From: an uncultured Clostridia bacterium
GTDB taxonomy: Bacteria; Bacillota; Clostridia; Christensenellales; UBA1242
Length of the DNA: 60,346 bases
Assembly (NCBI GenBank): GCA_944383415.1
Contig: CALWPK010000007.1
Location: 1-60,346, forward strand
Direction: 5' to 3'
Below the pieces are notes generated by a model, which was not told the origin of the DNA, ran no database searches, and saw only the letters and a list, made by a program, of their open reading frames with translations. Shown one piece after another: positions 25,168-35,869 of the stretch. A program made the position numbers and the translations under genes. Numbering within the stretch: position 1 is the first letter of the stretch; each line of letters begins with the position of its first letter.

Positions 25168-25506
25168 ATGGTAGAAGATTGTATATTTTGCAAGATTAGA
25201 AAGGGTGAGATTCCTAGCACGATTTTGTATTCGGATGATGATTTTATGATCATCAAGGATATCAATCCTCAGGCTAAAGTTCATCTTTTAGTGGTTCCGA
25301 ATATACATGTTCCTTATATTGATATGATGACGGAAGAGGATGCTTGTATTTTAGGGAAAATTATTTCAAAAATCTCTCACCTTCAAGAAGAACTTGGCAT
25401 CACTGGAGGGTATAGATTGATCATAAATCAAGGTAAAAATGCGAATCAGACAGTGGCGCACATTCACCTACACATTTTAGGTGGTGAAAAACTGAAAGAT
25501 TTTTAA
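25168..25506 (+). CDS. HIT family nucleotide hydrolase (HinT-like)
   Basis: 112 residues. A histidine-triad protein of the HinT branch: 'CIFCKIRKGEIPSTILYSDD' at the N-terminus and the triad 'HIHLHILGG' (about 99-107, with the catalytic middle His). HinT hydrolyses adenosine phosphoramidates. It has a strong AGGAGGG and follows mtaB by 9 nt, so it is likely the last gene of the rpe-rsmE-mtaB operon. No terminator is visible after it. Confidence 0.92.
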   Translation: MVEDCIFCKIRKGEIPSTILYSDDDFMIIKDINPQAKVHLLVVPNIHVPYIDMMTEEDACILGKIISKISHLQEELGITGGYRLIINQGKNANQTVAHIHLHILGGEKLKDF

Positions 25507-25655
25507 TTTTATCATCATTCTATTTATGAAAGAAATCGTGCTAGTAAAGAATAGATTAATGATTCCAAAATTTTAATATGAATTAAATTATAGTTTAAAA
25601 TCGGTAAAATAACTATAAAAATTCTCAATTTTATATATAAATTTCACAAAAACTG

Positions 25656-25684
25656 TTGACAATAATGTTATTTTAGATTAAAAT
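25656..25684 (+). promoter_or_regulatory. Promoter of rpsU
   Basis: TTGACA (25656-25661), 17 bp, TAAAAT (25679-25684). Confidence 0.8.
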
Positions 25685-25715
25685 CAAATATAGATTAAAA
25701 AGGTGGTGAATAAGA

Positions 25716-25904
25716 TTGACAACAGTTCGTTGCGGAGAGAATGAATCTCCTGAGAGTGCTTTGAAAAGATTCAAACGTAAATGTCAGAAAGACGGCATCA
25801 TTGGAGACTTGAAAAAGAATGTAGAGTACAAAAAGCCAAGCGTTCGCCGTAAAGAAAAGAGCAAAGCGGCTAGAAAACGTGCTATGAAACGTAGTCGTTA
25901 TTAA
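25716..25904 (+). CDS. rpsU: 30S ribosomal protein S21
   Basis: 62 residues: 'RCGENESPESALKRFKRKCQ' early and a basic tail '..RRKEKSKAARKRAMKRSRY' fit S21, which sits near the anti-Shine-Dalgarno end of 16S rRNA and helps initiation. The start is TTG at 25716, placed 6 nt after AAGGTGGTG. A rare start codon may tune expression. It has its own promoter and a strong terminator. Confidence 0.93.
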   Translation: MTTVRCGENESPESALKRFKRKCQKDGIIGDLKKNVEYKKPSVRRKEKSKAARKRAMKRSRY

Positions 25905-25906
25905 TT

Positions 25907-25930
25907 CACTAGTTTCAACTAGTGTTTTTT
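25907..25930 (+). terminator. Terminator of rpsU
   Basis: Stem CACTAGT (25907-25913) and ACTAGTG (25918-25924), TTCA loop, six T residues. Confidence 0.88.
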
Positions 25931-26156
25931 ATTAATAACTTAGTTTGCAATTTCGTTTTCTACTGAAAATTCAAATATTAAACTGACACATAGAGTAGTA
26001 TGGGCAATTGAGAGATCATAAATTATTTTGATTGCTTTGCCTAGCAATTTTACAAATGAGTTTGGATTGCTTTTATCGGAAATCGGATATTAATCTATAC
26101 ATTTGAAAATTGCCATTATAAAAATTAAAAAAATATAATTATTGAAGATAAAAACA

Positions 26157-26191
26157 TTTTGTTTTTTCTTTTTATTTGGTATAATTGATTT
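26157..26191 (+). promoter_or_regulatory. Promoter of pcrA, probably leaderless
   Basis: TATAAT (26180-26185) ends six bases before the ATG at 26192, so transcription should start at the ATG. The -35 element is weak (TTTTGT at 26157 with a 17-bp spacer, or TTGTTT at 26159 with 15 bp). No Shine-Dalgarno is present. Confidence 0.55.
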
Positions 26192-28432
26192 ATGGATTAC
26201 AAAACGTTATTGAATGAAGAACAATATAATGCAGTGGTGTGTACTGAAGGACCTGTCCTTGTGAGCGCTGGAGCAGGGAGCGGAAAGACACGCCTTTTGA
26301 CGTATAGAATTGCCTATCTAATCACGGAGTGCAATGTGCCTGCACAAAAGATTTTGGCGATCACTTTCACGAACAAGGCTGCCAACGAAATGAAAGAGAG
26401 GATTCAAAAGATTGCACCAGACGGCGAACTCGTGACTGTGAGTACATTTCATAGTTTTTGTGCAAGGATGTTGCGCTCGTACGCTAGTTTCATACCTAAT
26501 TACAAGGAAAATTTCACAATTTATAGCGAAAATGATACGAGCAAACTAATGAAAGATATTTTTAAACAGATGAATATCACTGACGAAAATATGAAAGATG
26601 AATTCAAACATAATATCTCAATTTTGAAAAACGACAATATGTCGATTGAAGAATATGTCAAAATATTCAAGTATGATAGAAATATTATTGATTTTGAAAA
26701 ATTTTATAGGTTGTATCAATCTGAACTTATCAAAAATAATGCTATGGATTTTGATGACCTTTTGATCAACTTTTATAATCTCATTAGTACCAATCAAGAT
26801 GTATTGGACAGCATTCAAAATAAGTATACTTATTTTAGCGTGGATGAATTTCAAGACACGAATCAGATTCAGTATGACATTGTGAAATTGTTGGCTAAGA
26901 AAACGAGAAATATCCTAATTGTCGGAGACGAGGATCAATCTATTTATGGATGGCGTGGAGCAAACATTGACAATATTTTCAATTTTACCAAAGATTTTCC
27001 AGAGGCTAAAATATTTAAACTAGAACAAAACTATAGAAGTACGAAGAAGATTTTGGATAGGGCAAATTTGATAATTAAAAACAATCGAAATAGATTGGAA
27101 AAGAAATTATATACAGACAATGAGGAAGGTACAGATGTATTTTACTATCAAGCGATGAGTGAAACAGATGAGGCGGATTTTGTAGTGCAATCAATCATTC
27201 GCTCGCACAACGCTGGAGTACCATACAATGAAATGGCAATATTGATGCGACTAAATGCACTCAGTAGAACATTTGAAGAAAAAATGCTCAATTACAATAT
27301 TCCACATATTATGTATAACGGTTTCAAATTTTTTGAACGTGCAGAGATAAAAAGCGTGCTAGCATATCTCACGTCGATTGTTAATCCAAGTGACGACATT
27401 TCCTTTGCACGTATAATCAATTTCCCAAAACGTGGCATAGGAGAAACTAGTGTAGAAAAGTTGTTGGAAATATCCGCTAAGAACCACATTCCACTAAAAG
27501 AGGTGGTGATGAATTATGAAAAAGAAATTTTGCCAACCGCATTGAAAGACAAATTGAAAGATCTGAAAGCATTATTTTTGGATTTGCAAGAAAATATTGA
27601 CAAACTTGGTATGTATGAATTTTTTACATATATGCTTGAGAAAACTAATATTTTGAAATCGTTTGATTTAGATAATGAGCAAGATTACGAAAGATATTTA
27701 AATGTTGGTTCATTAGTCAATTCGGTTCGCGAATTTGAAGAGGTCAATCAAGGTGCAACTATTGTCGACTATCTGCAATCAGTGACACTATCAAGTGCAA
27801 TGGACAGCGATGATGGCAAGGGAGTGGTGATTGCTACTGTTCACGGTGCAAAAGGTCTTGAGTTTGATAATGTTTACATTGTAGGTTGTGAAGAAAAGAT
27901 TTTTCCTATTTCTCGTGACGATAGTGAAGATATAGAAGAAGAAAGGCGACTGATGTATGTGGCAATTACGCGTGCGAAGAAAAATTTAGTCTTGACGAGC
28001 AGTTCATCGAGGTTTCTTTATGGTAGGCGAGAATATAGTGTAAAATCACGTTTTTTATATGAGTTAGATTTAGTCGCAGATAGACAAATAAATTCTAGTC
28101 GTGTTTCATATAATAATTATAATACATTTAATAGTTATAATAAAAAAAATATATCAATCAATTACAATAAAACAGGAGGAAATATGAATAATTTAGAATC
28201 AAATCAAAACAAATCATTTAATTATACTTTCAATAAGAATACAATAGAGAAAAAGTCTATAGATTTTTCAAAAATAAAGTTGGGTGCCAAAGTCAATCAT
28301 CCTAAATTTGGGCAAGGAGAGATAACAGAAGTGACTCCAAATTCGAGCAATCATTGCGTGAAAATAAAATTTGAAGGCGTTGGTGAAAAAATGTTATCCC
28401 TAGACTATGCACCTATAGAATTCATTGACTAA
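26192..28432 (+). CDS. pcrA: ATP-dependent DNA helicase PcrA/UvrD
   Basis: 746 residues, superfamily 1A helicase. Motifs: 'SAGAGSGKTRLLTYRIAYLI' (Walker A, about 25-44), 'VDEFQDTNQIQYDI' (II, near 217), 'GDEDQSIYGWRGA' (III, near 246), 'QNYRS' (IV), 'VVIATVHGAKGLEFDNVYIV' (V, near 546) and 'VAITRAKKNL' (VI, near 590). The C-terminus (about 680-746, 'GAKVNHPKFGQGEI') is the Tudor-like RNA-polymerase-binding domain. It removes RecA and backtracked polymerase and aids repair. The start has no ribosome-binding site but sits at the predicted transcription start. ligA follows, the classic pcrA-ligA pair. Confidence 0.95.
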   Translation: MDYKTLLNEEQYNAVVCTEGPVLVSAGAGSGKTRLLTYRIAYLITECNVPAQKILAITFTNKAANEMKERIQKIAPDGELVTVSTFHSFCARMLRSYASFIPNYKENFTIYSENDTSKLMKDIFKQMNITDENMKDEFKHNISILKNDNMSIEEYVKIFKYDRNIIDFEKFYRLYQSELIKNNAMDFDDLLINFYNLISTNQDVLDSIQNKYTYFSVDEFQDTNQIQYDIVKLLAKKTRNILIVGDEDQSIYGWRGANIDNIFNFTKDFPEAKIFKLEQNYRSTKKILDRANLIIKNNRNRLEKKLYTDNEEGTDVFYYQAMSETDEADFVVQSIIRSHNAGVPYNEMAILMRLNALSRTFEEKMLNYNIPHIMYNGFKFFERAEIKSVLAYLTSIVNPSDDISFARIINFPKRGIGETSVEKLLEISAKNHIPLKEVVMNYEKEILPTALKDKLKDLKALFLDLQENIDKLGMYEFFTYMLEKTNILKSFDLDNEQDYERYLNVGSLVNSVREFEEVNQGATIVDYLQSVTLSSAMDSDDGKGVVIATVHGAKGLEFDNVYIVGCEEKIFPISRDDSEDIEEERRLMYVAITRAKKNLVLTSSSSRFLYGRREYSVKSRFLYELDLVADRQINSSRVSYNNYNTFNSYNKKNISINYNKTGGNMNNLESNQNKSFNYTFNKNTIEKKSIDFSKIKLGAKVNHPKFGQGEITEVTPNSSNHCVKIKFEGVGEKMLSLDYAPIEFID
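28184..28432 (+). other. Possible internal start: separate PcrA Tudor domain
   Basis: AGGAGG (28174-28179) followed by AAAT and an in-frame ATG (28184) lies in the linker between the helicase core and the C-terminal domain. Initiation here would give an 82-residue protein consisting of a short N-rich linker and the Tudor-like domain. The host gene itself has no Shine-Dalgarno, which makes this perfect one stand out. It could be chance, since GGA GGA codes Gly-Gly in a low-complexity linker. Confidence 0.35.
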
Positions 28433-28446
28433 TCGAAGTAATATAA

Positions 28447-30450
<2,004 letters not shown>

Positions 30451-30547
30451 TAAAACTTTCTTTGCATTGAAAAAATCGGAGTATCTTATATCAATTAATA
30501 CTTCTACTCTATAGCGAATTATGGCATTTAGCCAAAAATTATTGATG

Positions 30548-30578
30548 AAATCACTTATAAATTTTTAAGTGATTTTTT
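30548..30578 (+). terminator. Terminator of the pcrA-ligA unit
   Basis: Stem AAATCACTTA (30548-30557) and TAAGTGATTT (30566-30575), followed by TTTATT. Confidence 0.8.
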
Positions 30579-30598
30579 ATTATCTTATTAAATTTAAT

Positions 30599-30626
30599 TT
30601 GAAAAATAATAAATTTTTGATATAAT
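30599..30626 (+). promoter_or_regulatory. Promoter of smc
   Basis: TTGAAA (30599-30604), 16 bp, TATAAT (30621-30626), about 55 nt before GGAG and ATG 30690. Confidence 0.65.
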
Positions 30627-30689
30627 TGATTTGATTGCAAATAACAAATGATGTAATTTATTTTGTAATTCGTTAGAAATGGAGTCATA

Positions 30690-33600
30690 ATGATTACTTT
30701 TAAAGAAATTGAAATGGCGGGGTTTAAGTCCTTTGCCGATGAAACTCACATAAATTTTGACGGAGGTATCACTGCAATTGTAGGTCCGAACGGATGTGGA
30801 AAGTCAAATGTAAGTGACGCCATTCGTTGGGTTTTGGGTGAGCAGTCAAGCAAAGCATTGCGCGGTAAATCTATGCAAGACGTCATTTTTGCAGGCACTG
30901 AGAAAAGGAAAAAATTGAGTTATTGTGAAGTCTCTCTTATCTTTGACAATACCAATAAATGGTTCAATATTGAATATGATGAAGTTGTCATCACAAGGAA
31001 ACTTTATCGAAGTGGAGAGAGCGATTATCAAATCAATAGAAAACCTTGTAGACTGAAAGATATCCGAGATCTTCTATATGATAGTGGTATTGGTAAGGAC
31101 GGTTATTCAATTATCGGTCAAGGTCGAGTCGAGGAGATTATCCAGTCAAAGCCCGAAGAAAGACGTGCAATCTTTGAAGAGGCTGCTGGAATAGCAAAAT
31201 ACAAGGCAAGAAAAGTCGAGACTGAGAATAGGCTAGAGCGTGTAAGAGACAATCTCAGTCGTGCGGGAGATATCATAACGGAAGTTGAACGTAGGCTCGG
31301 ACCGTTGAAGAAGCAGAGTGAAGATGCGAAGAAATATTTAGAATATAGAGACATTTTGAAAAATCTAGAGATCAACGCGTACATATATCAATACGACCAC
31401 GCCGCCCAGACGAAAGAAGAGATCAATGAAAAATTGCAGGGTTACAAAGACAATCTAAACATATTGGAAAATAGTTTGCAGACAGAGCAAGCCAAATATG
31501 ACAAATCTTTAAATGAAATAAATCAGTTGGACAAGAAGGCAAGCGATCTGCACGAGCAAGTTTTGCATAATACAGTTGCGCTAGAGAAAAAACAGGGAGA
31601 CACAAGACTACTTAATGAGCAAACAAAATATCTGAAAGAGCAAATTGATAGATTAAATAATGAATATGAAAATTACAAATTAGATTACAATCAAAAGATG
31701 GCACTTATCCAGTCTGCCACATCGCTTCGCGATGAAGAAAAGGAAAATTTGAACAAACTATATTCAGAATCGCAAGCCCTGTCAGAAAAATACTTGCAAC
31801 TAATAGACGAATTAACAAAAAGCGAAGGGGAAAAGGAAGAAAATCAGCGTGCGATGATAGACAACCTTAGTAAACTCACGGATATCAAAGCGAATTTATC
31901 AGCATATATAGCGAAACGCGACACTATGCGCGAAAACGTGAATCAAGACAAAGAGAAGTTGAGAGACTTAAATTCGGAAAAAACCACATTGGAGAGTGAA
32001 TACAATAAACTATTTAGCGAAGTAGAAACAATTAAAAAATCGCAAGAAACCAAGACTGATAATATATCTAAGATCAATCAAAAACTTCAATCAGTAAATC
32101 AGTCTATTGACGAATTGAATTCTCACATTTATGCACTGAAAACTAGTATTTCAAACGATACAAATAGGAAGAATATTTTATCCAACTTGCAAGCAGATTT
32201 TGAAGGATATCAATTCGCGGTGAAGAGATTGCTCCAAGAGGGTAAGAACAATCCTAAATTAAATAGCGCGATAAAGGGTGTGGTAGGCAACATTATTTCA
32301 GTCGAGCCAAAATTTCAGCAAGCCATCGAAATTGCTCTTGGCGGTAGTATTCAAAATATCGTTACGAAAGATGAAAATGATGCAAAGATTTTGATTGCGT
32401 ATCTAAAAGAGATGCGTCTAGGTAGAGCAACATTTCTACCAATTAGTGCCGTTAAACCTAGAAATTTGTCAGGATCAGACAAGGTGTATTTGTCAAGTGC
32501 AGGATGTTTCGGAGTGGCGAGCGAATTGGTGAAAACTGATGCTGTTTACAAACCTGTCATCGAAAGTCTACTAGGTTCCACAGTTGTGTGCGACAATCTT
32601 GATAATGCAGTTGCAATTGCGAAGAAAAGTAATTATTCGTTTAGAATTGTCACTTTGGAAGGAGATGTTTTGTCGCCACAGGGAAGTATGTCGGGTGGTA
32701 GCAAAAAGAGCAATGATAGTTCACTTCTTAGCAAGGAGACTGAAATTAAGAATTTAGCCAAAAACATAGAAGATAAGACGAAGGAATTGCAAACCGATGA
32801 AAATCAATTGAATTCATATTTGTCTGCTATGAATAAACTAAAAGAGTTGCTAGATAGCGAGACTACATCATTACAAACTTTGAACAACGAATTTTATGCA
32901 AAAAATACCAAGTTGGAGAGTCTAAAGCAAAATCTTGATTCGCTCGAAGAAGATATATTTAGTTTGTCTAGTCAATTGAAAGTCGCAGAAAATATTGTGA
33001 ATGACCTTGAGACCAAAATCAATTCGATAGACCAAGTTGAACTTGAATACGCCACATCTCAAGCCAAAGTTGGAGATATCAGCAATGATAGCAAAAATGC
33101 TTATGAAGAATTGAAACAAAAGCGTGACGAATATCAAGAGAGTATGATGCAGTCAAAGGTGAAGATTGCATCCATTGAAGAAAAAATTAGATCACTAAAT
33201 AAAGATATTGAAACATATTCAGCAGATATTGAAAATGTCAAGAAATCAATAGAAAGAGTCGGAGCAGAACTCACTTCACAACAGAAAGTATATGATGAAG
33301 CAATGAATATGAATCGGTCGCAGAGTGAAGATTCTGAAATTGATCAAATCAAGCAGACCATTGAAGAATTGAATACTAAACTTTCGCAATTTGATGAATT
33401 CAAACAAACTCTTATGAAAGAATTGAAAGACTTGGATGACAAAAAATCTGTATTGTCAAACGACATTGCCAGATTGAACAACAAAATTTATCAGGAAGAG
33501 ACTCGACTTCAAAAAGTTGACCTTGATATTGAAAATATGCAAGAGCGTATTTTTGAAGAATATGAGATGACTTATAATGATTGTCTACCATTCAAAGATC

Positions 33601-34292
33601 AGGACGAAAACTTTGATATCAAAGATGTGATGATACGAATTAGCAAGACGAAAAACCAAATTACTTCATTAGGCTATGTGAACATAAACGCGATAGAAGA
33701 GTATAAGAGCGAAGGTGCCAGATATGAAGAGATGAACGCTCAAATTGAGGACTTGAAAAAGGCTGAAGAAGACGCAGTGAAGATCATCAAAGATTTATCT
33801 GCCGAAATGCTTGAAAAGTTCAATGCCGAATTTGTAAAAATACAAGAAAACTTCACAAAAGTATTCAAAGAGTTGTTTGGCGGAGGCAATGCCCGTCTAG
33901 AACTTCTTCCTAGCGAAGATCCTCTCACGGCAGGTGTGGAGATTATCGCTCAACCACCGGGAAAAGTGTTGCAACAAATATCTTTGCTTAGCGGTGGAGA
34001 AAAGACAATGACCGCGATAGCAATTTTGTTCGCTATACTAAAATTAAAACCAATGCCATTCTGTTTCCTAGACGAAATAGAGGCAGCGCTAGACGATGCC
34101 AATATTGAAAGATACGCAAGATACCTCAAGCGCTTTAGTGATGAGACCCAATTCATCGTCATTACCCACAGAAAACCAACGATGGAACTAGCCGATTCAC
34201 TATATGGTGTGACGATGGAAGAAAAGGGTGTCAGCAAAATTGTGTCAGTGAAACTCAGCGATGCAGTCAAAGTAGCAGACACAAATTCATAA
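30690..34292 (+). CDS. smc: Chromosome segregation protein SMC
   Basis: 1200 residues. The N-terminal head has Walker A 'GPNGCGKSNVSDAIRWVLGE' (near 32-51); two long coiled coils (about 170-500 and 675-1020) flank a hinge (about 520-665, 'GVVGNIISVEPKFQQAIEIA'). The C-terminal head holds the signature 'LLSGGEKTMTAIAILFAIL' (near 1100) and Walker B 'PFCFLDEIEAALDDAN'. The dimer entraps and organises DNA to separate daughter chromosomes. It starts a run with ftsY, its usual neighbour. Confidence 0.96.
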   Translation: MITFKEIEMAGFKSFADETHINFDGGITAIVGPNGCGKSNVSDAIRWVLGEQSSKALRGKSMQDVIFAGTEKRKKLSYCEVSLIFDNTNKWFNIEYDEVVITRKLYRSGESDYQINRKPCRLKDIRDLLYDSGIGKDGYSIIGQGRVEEIIQSKPEERRAIFEEAAGIAKYKARKVETENRLERVRDNLSRAGDIITEVERRLGPLKKQSEDAKKYLEYRDILKNLEINAYIYQYDHAAQTKEEINEKLQGYKDNLNILENSLQTEQAKYDKSLNEINQLDKKASDLHEQVLHNTVALEKKQGDTRLLNEQTKYLKEQIDRLNNEYENYKLDYNQKMALIQSATSLRDEEKENLNKLYSESQALSEKYLQLIDELTKSEGEKEENQRAMIDNLSKLTDIKANLSAYIAKRDTMRENVNQDKEKLRDLNSEKTTLESEYNKLFSEVETIKKSQETKTDNISKINQKLQSVNQSIDELNSHIYALKTSISNDTNRKNILSNLQADFEGYQFAVKRLLQEGKNNPKLNSAIKGVVGNIISVEPKFQQAIEIALGGSIQNIVTKDENDAKILIAYLKEMRLGRATFLPISAVKPRNLSGSDKVYLSSAGCFGVASELVKTDAVYKPVIESLLGSTVVCDNLDNAVAIAKKSNYSFRIVTLEGDVLSPQGSMSGGSKKSNDSSLLSKETEIKNLAKNIEDKTKELQTDENQLNSYLSAMNKLKELLDSETTSLQTLNNEFYAKNTKLESLKQNLDSLEEDIFSLSSQLKVAENIVNDLETKINSIDQVELEYATSQAKVGDISNDSKNAYEELKQKRDEYQESMMQSKVKIASIEEKIRSLNKDIETYSADIENVKKSIERVGAELTSQQKVYDEAMNMNRSQSEDSEIDQIKQTIEELNTKLSQFDEFKQTLMKELKDLDDKKSVLSNDIARLNNKIYQEETRLQKVDLDIENMQERIFEEYEMTYNDCLPFKDQDENFDIKDVMIRISKTKNQITSLGYVNINAIEEYKSEGARYEEMNAQIEDLKKAEEDAVKIIKDLSAEMLEKFNAEFVKIQENFTKVFKELFGGGNARLELLPSEDPLTAGVEIIAQPPGKVLQQISLLSGGEKTMTAIAILFAILKLKPMPFCFLDEIEAALDDANIERYARYLKRFSDETQFIVITHRKPTMELADSLYGVTMEEKGVSKIVSVKLSDAVKVADTNS

Positions 34293-34294
34293 TC

Positions 34295-34340
34295 AATATT
34301 TGGTGTATATAAAATTAAATATACACTAAATATTTTGTTT
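34295..34340 (+). terminator. Long hairpin between smc and ftsY
   Basis: A 15-bp stem with one G-U pair (34295-34309 with 34320-34334) and a 10-nt A-rich loop, followed by TTGTTT. It may act as a partial terminator that lowers ftsY relative to smc, or as an RNA stability element. ftsY begins only 11 nt after it with AAGGAG. Confidence 0.5.
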
Positions 34341-34350
34341 AAGGAGAAAT

Positions 34351-35214
34351 ATGGGAATATTTAAAAGATTTTTTGACAAATTAAAATATACATTCAAACG
34401 CACTGAACTCAATGATGACTTTTATGATGAATTAGAATCACTTCTGGTGTCTAGTGATATGGGAGTTGAGCAAGCATTGGATATAATGGATGAGTTGCGT
34501 ATAACGTGCAAGAAAAAACTAATTAAGGATACCGAAAATGCACAAAATGAATTGAAACAAATCTTGATTGATCGGCTAGACGCTGAAGACATAGAATTCA
34601 ATTATCCTTTGATCATTACTGTTGTCGGCGTGAATGGCGTTGGGAAAACTACCTCTATTGCCAAGATGACCAGATTTTTTCAAAACAAGAAAAAATCTGT
34701 TTTGCTTGCGGCGGGGGACACATTCCGTGCGGCCGCTACTGAGCAATTGTCCAATTGGGCAGATAGATTGAAAGTCAAGATCGTAAAACAAGGCGAGGGA
34801 GCAGACTCTGCGTCAGTAGTATTTGATGCAATCACCAGTATGAAAGCGAAAAATTATGACGTACTGATCGTAGACACCGCAGGTAGATTGCACACGAAGA
34901 CTAATCTTATGAAAGAATTGGAAAAAATCAATAATATAGTGAATAGAGAATATCCAGAAGCACAAAAACTAAATTTAATAGTCTTAGATGCATCTATTGG
35001 TCAAAACTCAATTGCCCAGGTCAAAGCATTCAAAGACACTGTCAATATTGATGGTATCATCCTCACCAAATTGGATGGCACGGCAAAAGGAGGAGTGGTT
35101 TATCCTATTATCAATGAATTGCAAGTTCCTATCATCTTTACTGGCTTTGGCGAAAAAGTGGACGATTTGGAAGTTTTTGACAAGACCAGTTTCGTAGAAA
35201 AAATATTGATGTGA
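34351..35214 (+). CDS. ftsY: Signal recognition particle receptor FtsY
   Basis: 287 residues, a short FtsY with almost no acidic A domain, as in many Bacillota. The NG domains are complete: helical N domain (about 10-80), then P-loop '[14 protein letters not shown]' (near 92-105), '[14 protein letters not shown]' (near 120), '[14 protein letters not shown]' (near 174), '[10 protein letters not shown]' (near 238) and 'GFGEKVDDL'. It is a GTPase at the membrane that receives Ffh-ribosome complexes. ffh lies two genes downstream, so both SRP protein partners are clustered. Confidence 0.95.
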   Translation: MGIFKRFFDKLKYTFKRTELNDDFYDELESLLVSSDMGVEQALDIMDELRITCKKKLIKDTENAQNELKQILIDRLDAEDIEFNYPLIITVVGVNGVGKTTSIAKMTRFFQNKKKSVLLAAGDTFRAAATEQLSNWADRLKVKIVKQGEGADSASVVFDAITSMKAKNYDVLIVDTAGRLHTKTNLMKELEKINNIVNREYPEAQKLNLIVLDASIGQNSIAQVKAFKDTVNIDGIILTKLDGTAKGGVVYPIINELQVPIIFTGFGEKVDDLEVFDKTSFVEKILM

Positions 35215-35468
35215 TGAAGCGAAAAATGGAAGTAATAAAAAATAAAATTTATAAGCATTTCAAAGGCAATTTATATTTGGTAGAGGACATAGCCATTCAT
35301 TCTGAGACGGGAGAAAAGTTAGTGTTATATCGTGCTCTTTATGATGATTGCAAACTCTATGCTAGACCCTATGATATGTTTTGTGAAAAAGTTGATAAGA
35401 AAAAATATCCCAATGTAGAGCAGGAATACAGATTTGAATTAACAAATATCAAATCAAATAAAATGTAA
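35214..35468 (+). CDS. DUF1653 family protein
   Basis: 84 residues. The core '[22 protein letters not shown]' with '[17 protein letters not shown]' and 'FCEKVD' is typical of DUF1653, a small beta-rich domain found alone or fused to other enzymes in bacteria; its function is unknown. The ATG at 35214 overlaps the ftsY stop (TGATG), which suggests translational coupling. ATG 35226 is the alternative and neither has a strong ribosome-binding site. Confidence 0.8.
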   Translation: MKRKMEVIKNKIYKHFKGNLYLVEDIAIHSETGEKLVLYRALYDDCKLYARPYDMFCEKVDKKKYPNVEQEYRFELTNIKSNKM

Positions 35469-35548
35469 AATTAAATAATATTAATTATGCAATGAATGAT
35501 CAATATAAATATTAGAAAAAAATATTAATTAGACTTTAAGAGGGGAAA

Positions 35549-35869
35549 ATGGATATAAAAAGGCGTGTAGAAATTGCCGTTTTAGTAAAGTATTATGGTA
35601 ACCTACTTACAGACAAACAGCAAAAGGTCATCGAAATGTATGTAGACAATAATTTGTCATTTTCGGAAGTAAGCGAAGAATTGAATATCACTAGACAAGC
35701 GGTCAAGGACACTCTTGACAATGCAATAAGTTCATTAGAATCTATCGAAAATGAATTGCATTTTATACAGCGGGATGCTAGAATAAAAAAATGTTTAGAG
35801 GACAAATCTGTCAACCAAATAGATTTATCTACTCGGTTGGAGATAATGTCAATGTTGGAGGATAATTAA
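35549..35869 (+). CDS. ylxM: YlxM/p13-like SRP-associated DNA-binding protein
   Basis: 106 residues. A sigma-70 region-4-like helix-turn-helix (about 18-65, 'LTDKQQKVIEMYVDNNLSFSEVSEELNITRQAVKDTL') matches the UPF0122 family. In streptococci YlxM stimulates Ffh GTPase on SRP RNA; elsewhere a regulatory role is possible. The gene overlaps ffh by one base (TAATG), the standard ylxM-ffh arrangement. GAGGGG precedes the ATG. Confidence 0.9.
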   Translation: MDIKRRVEIAVLVKYYGNLLTDKQQKVIEMYVDNNLSFSEVSEELNITRQAVKDTLDNAISSLESIENELHFIQRDARIKKCLEDKSVNQIDLSTRLEIMSMLEDN

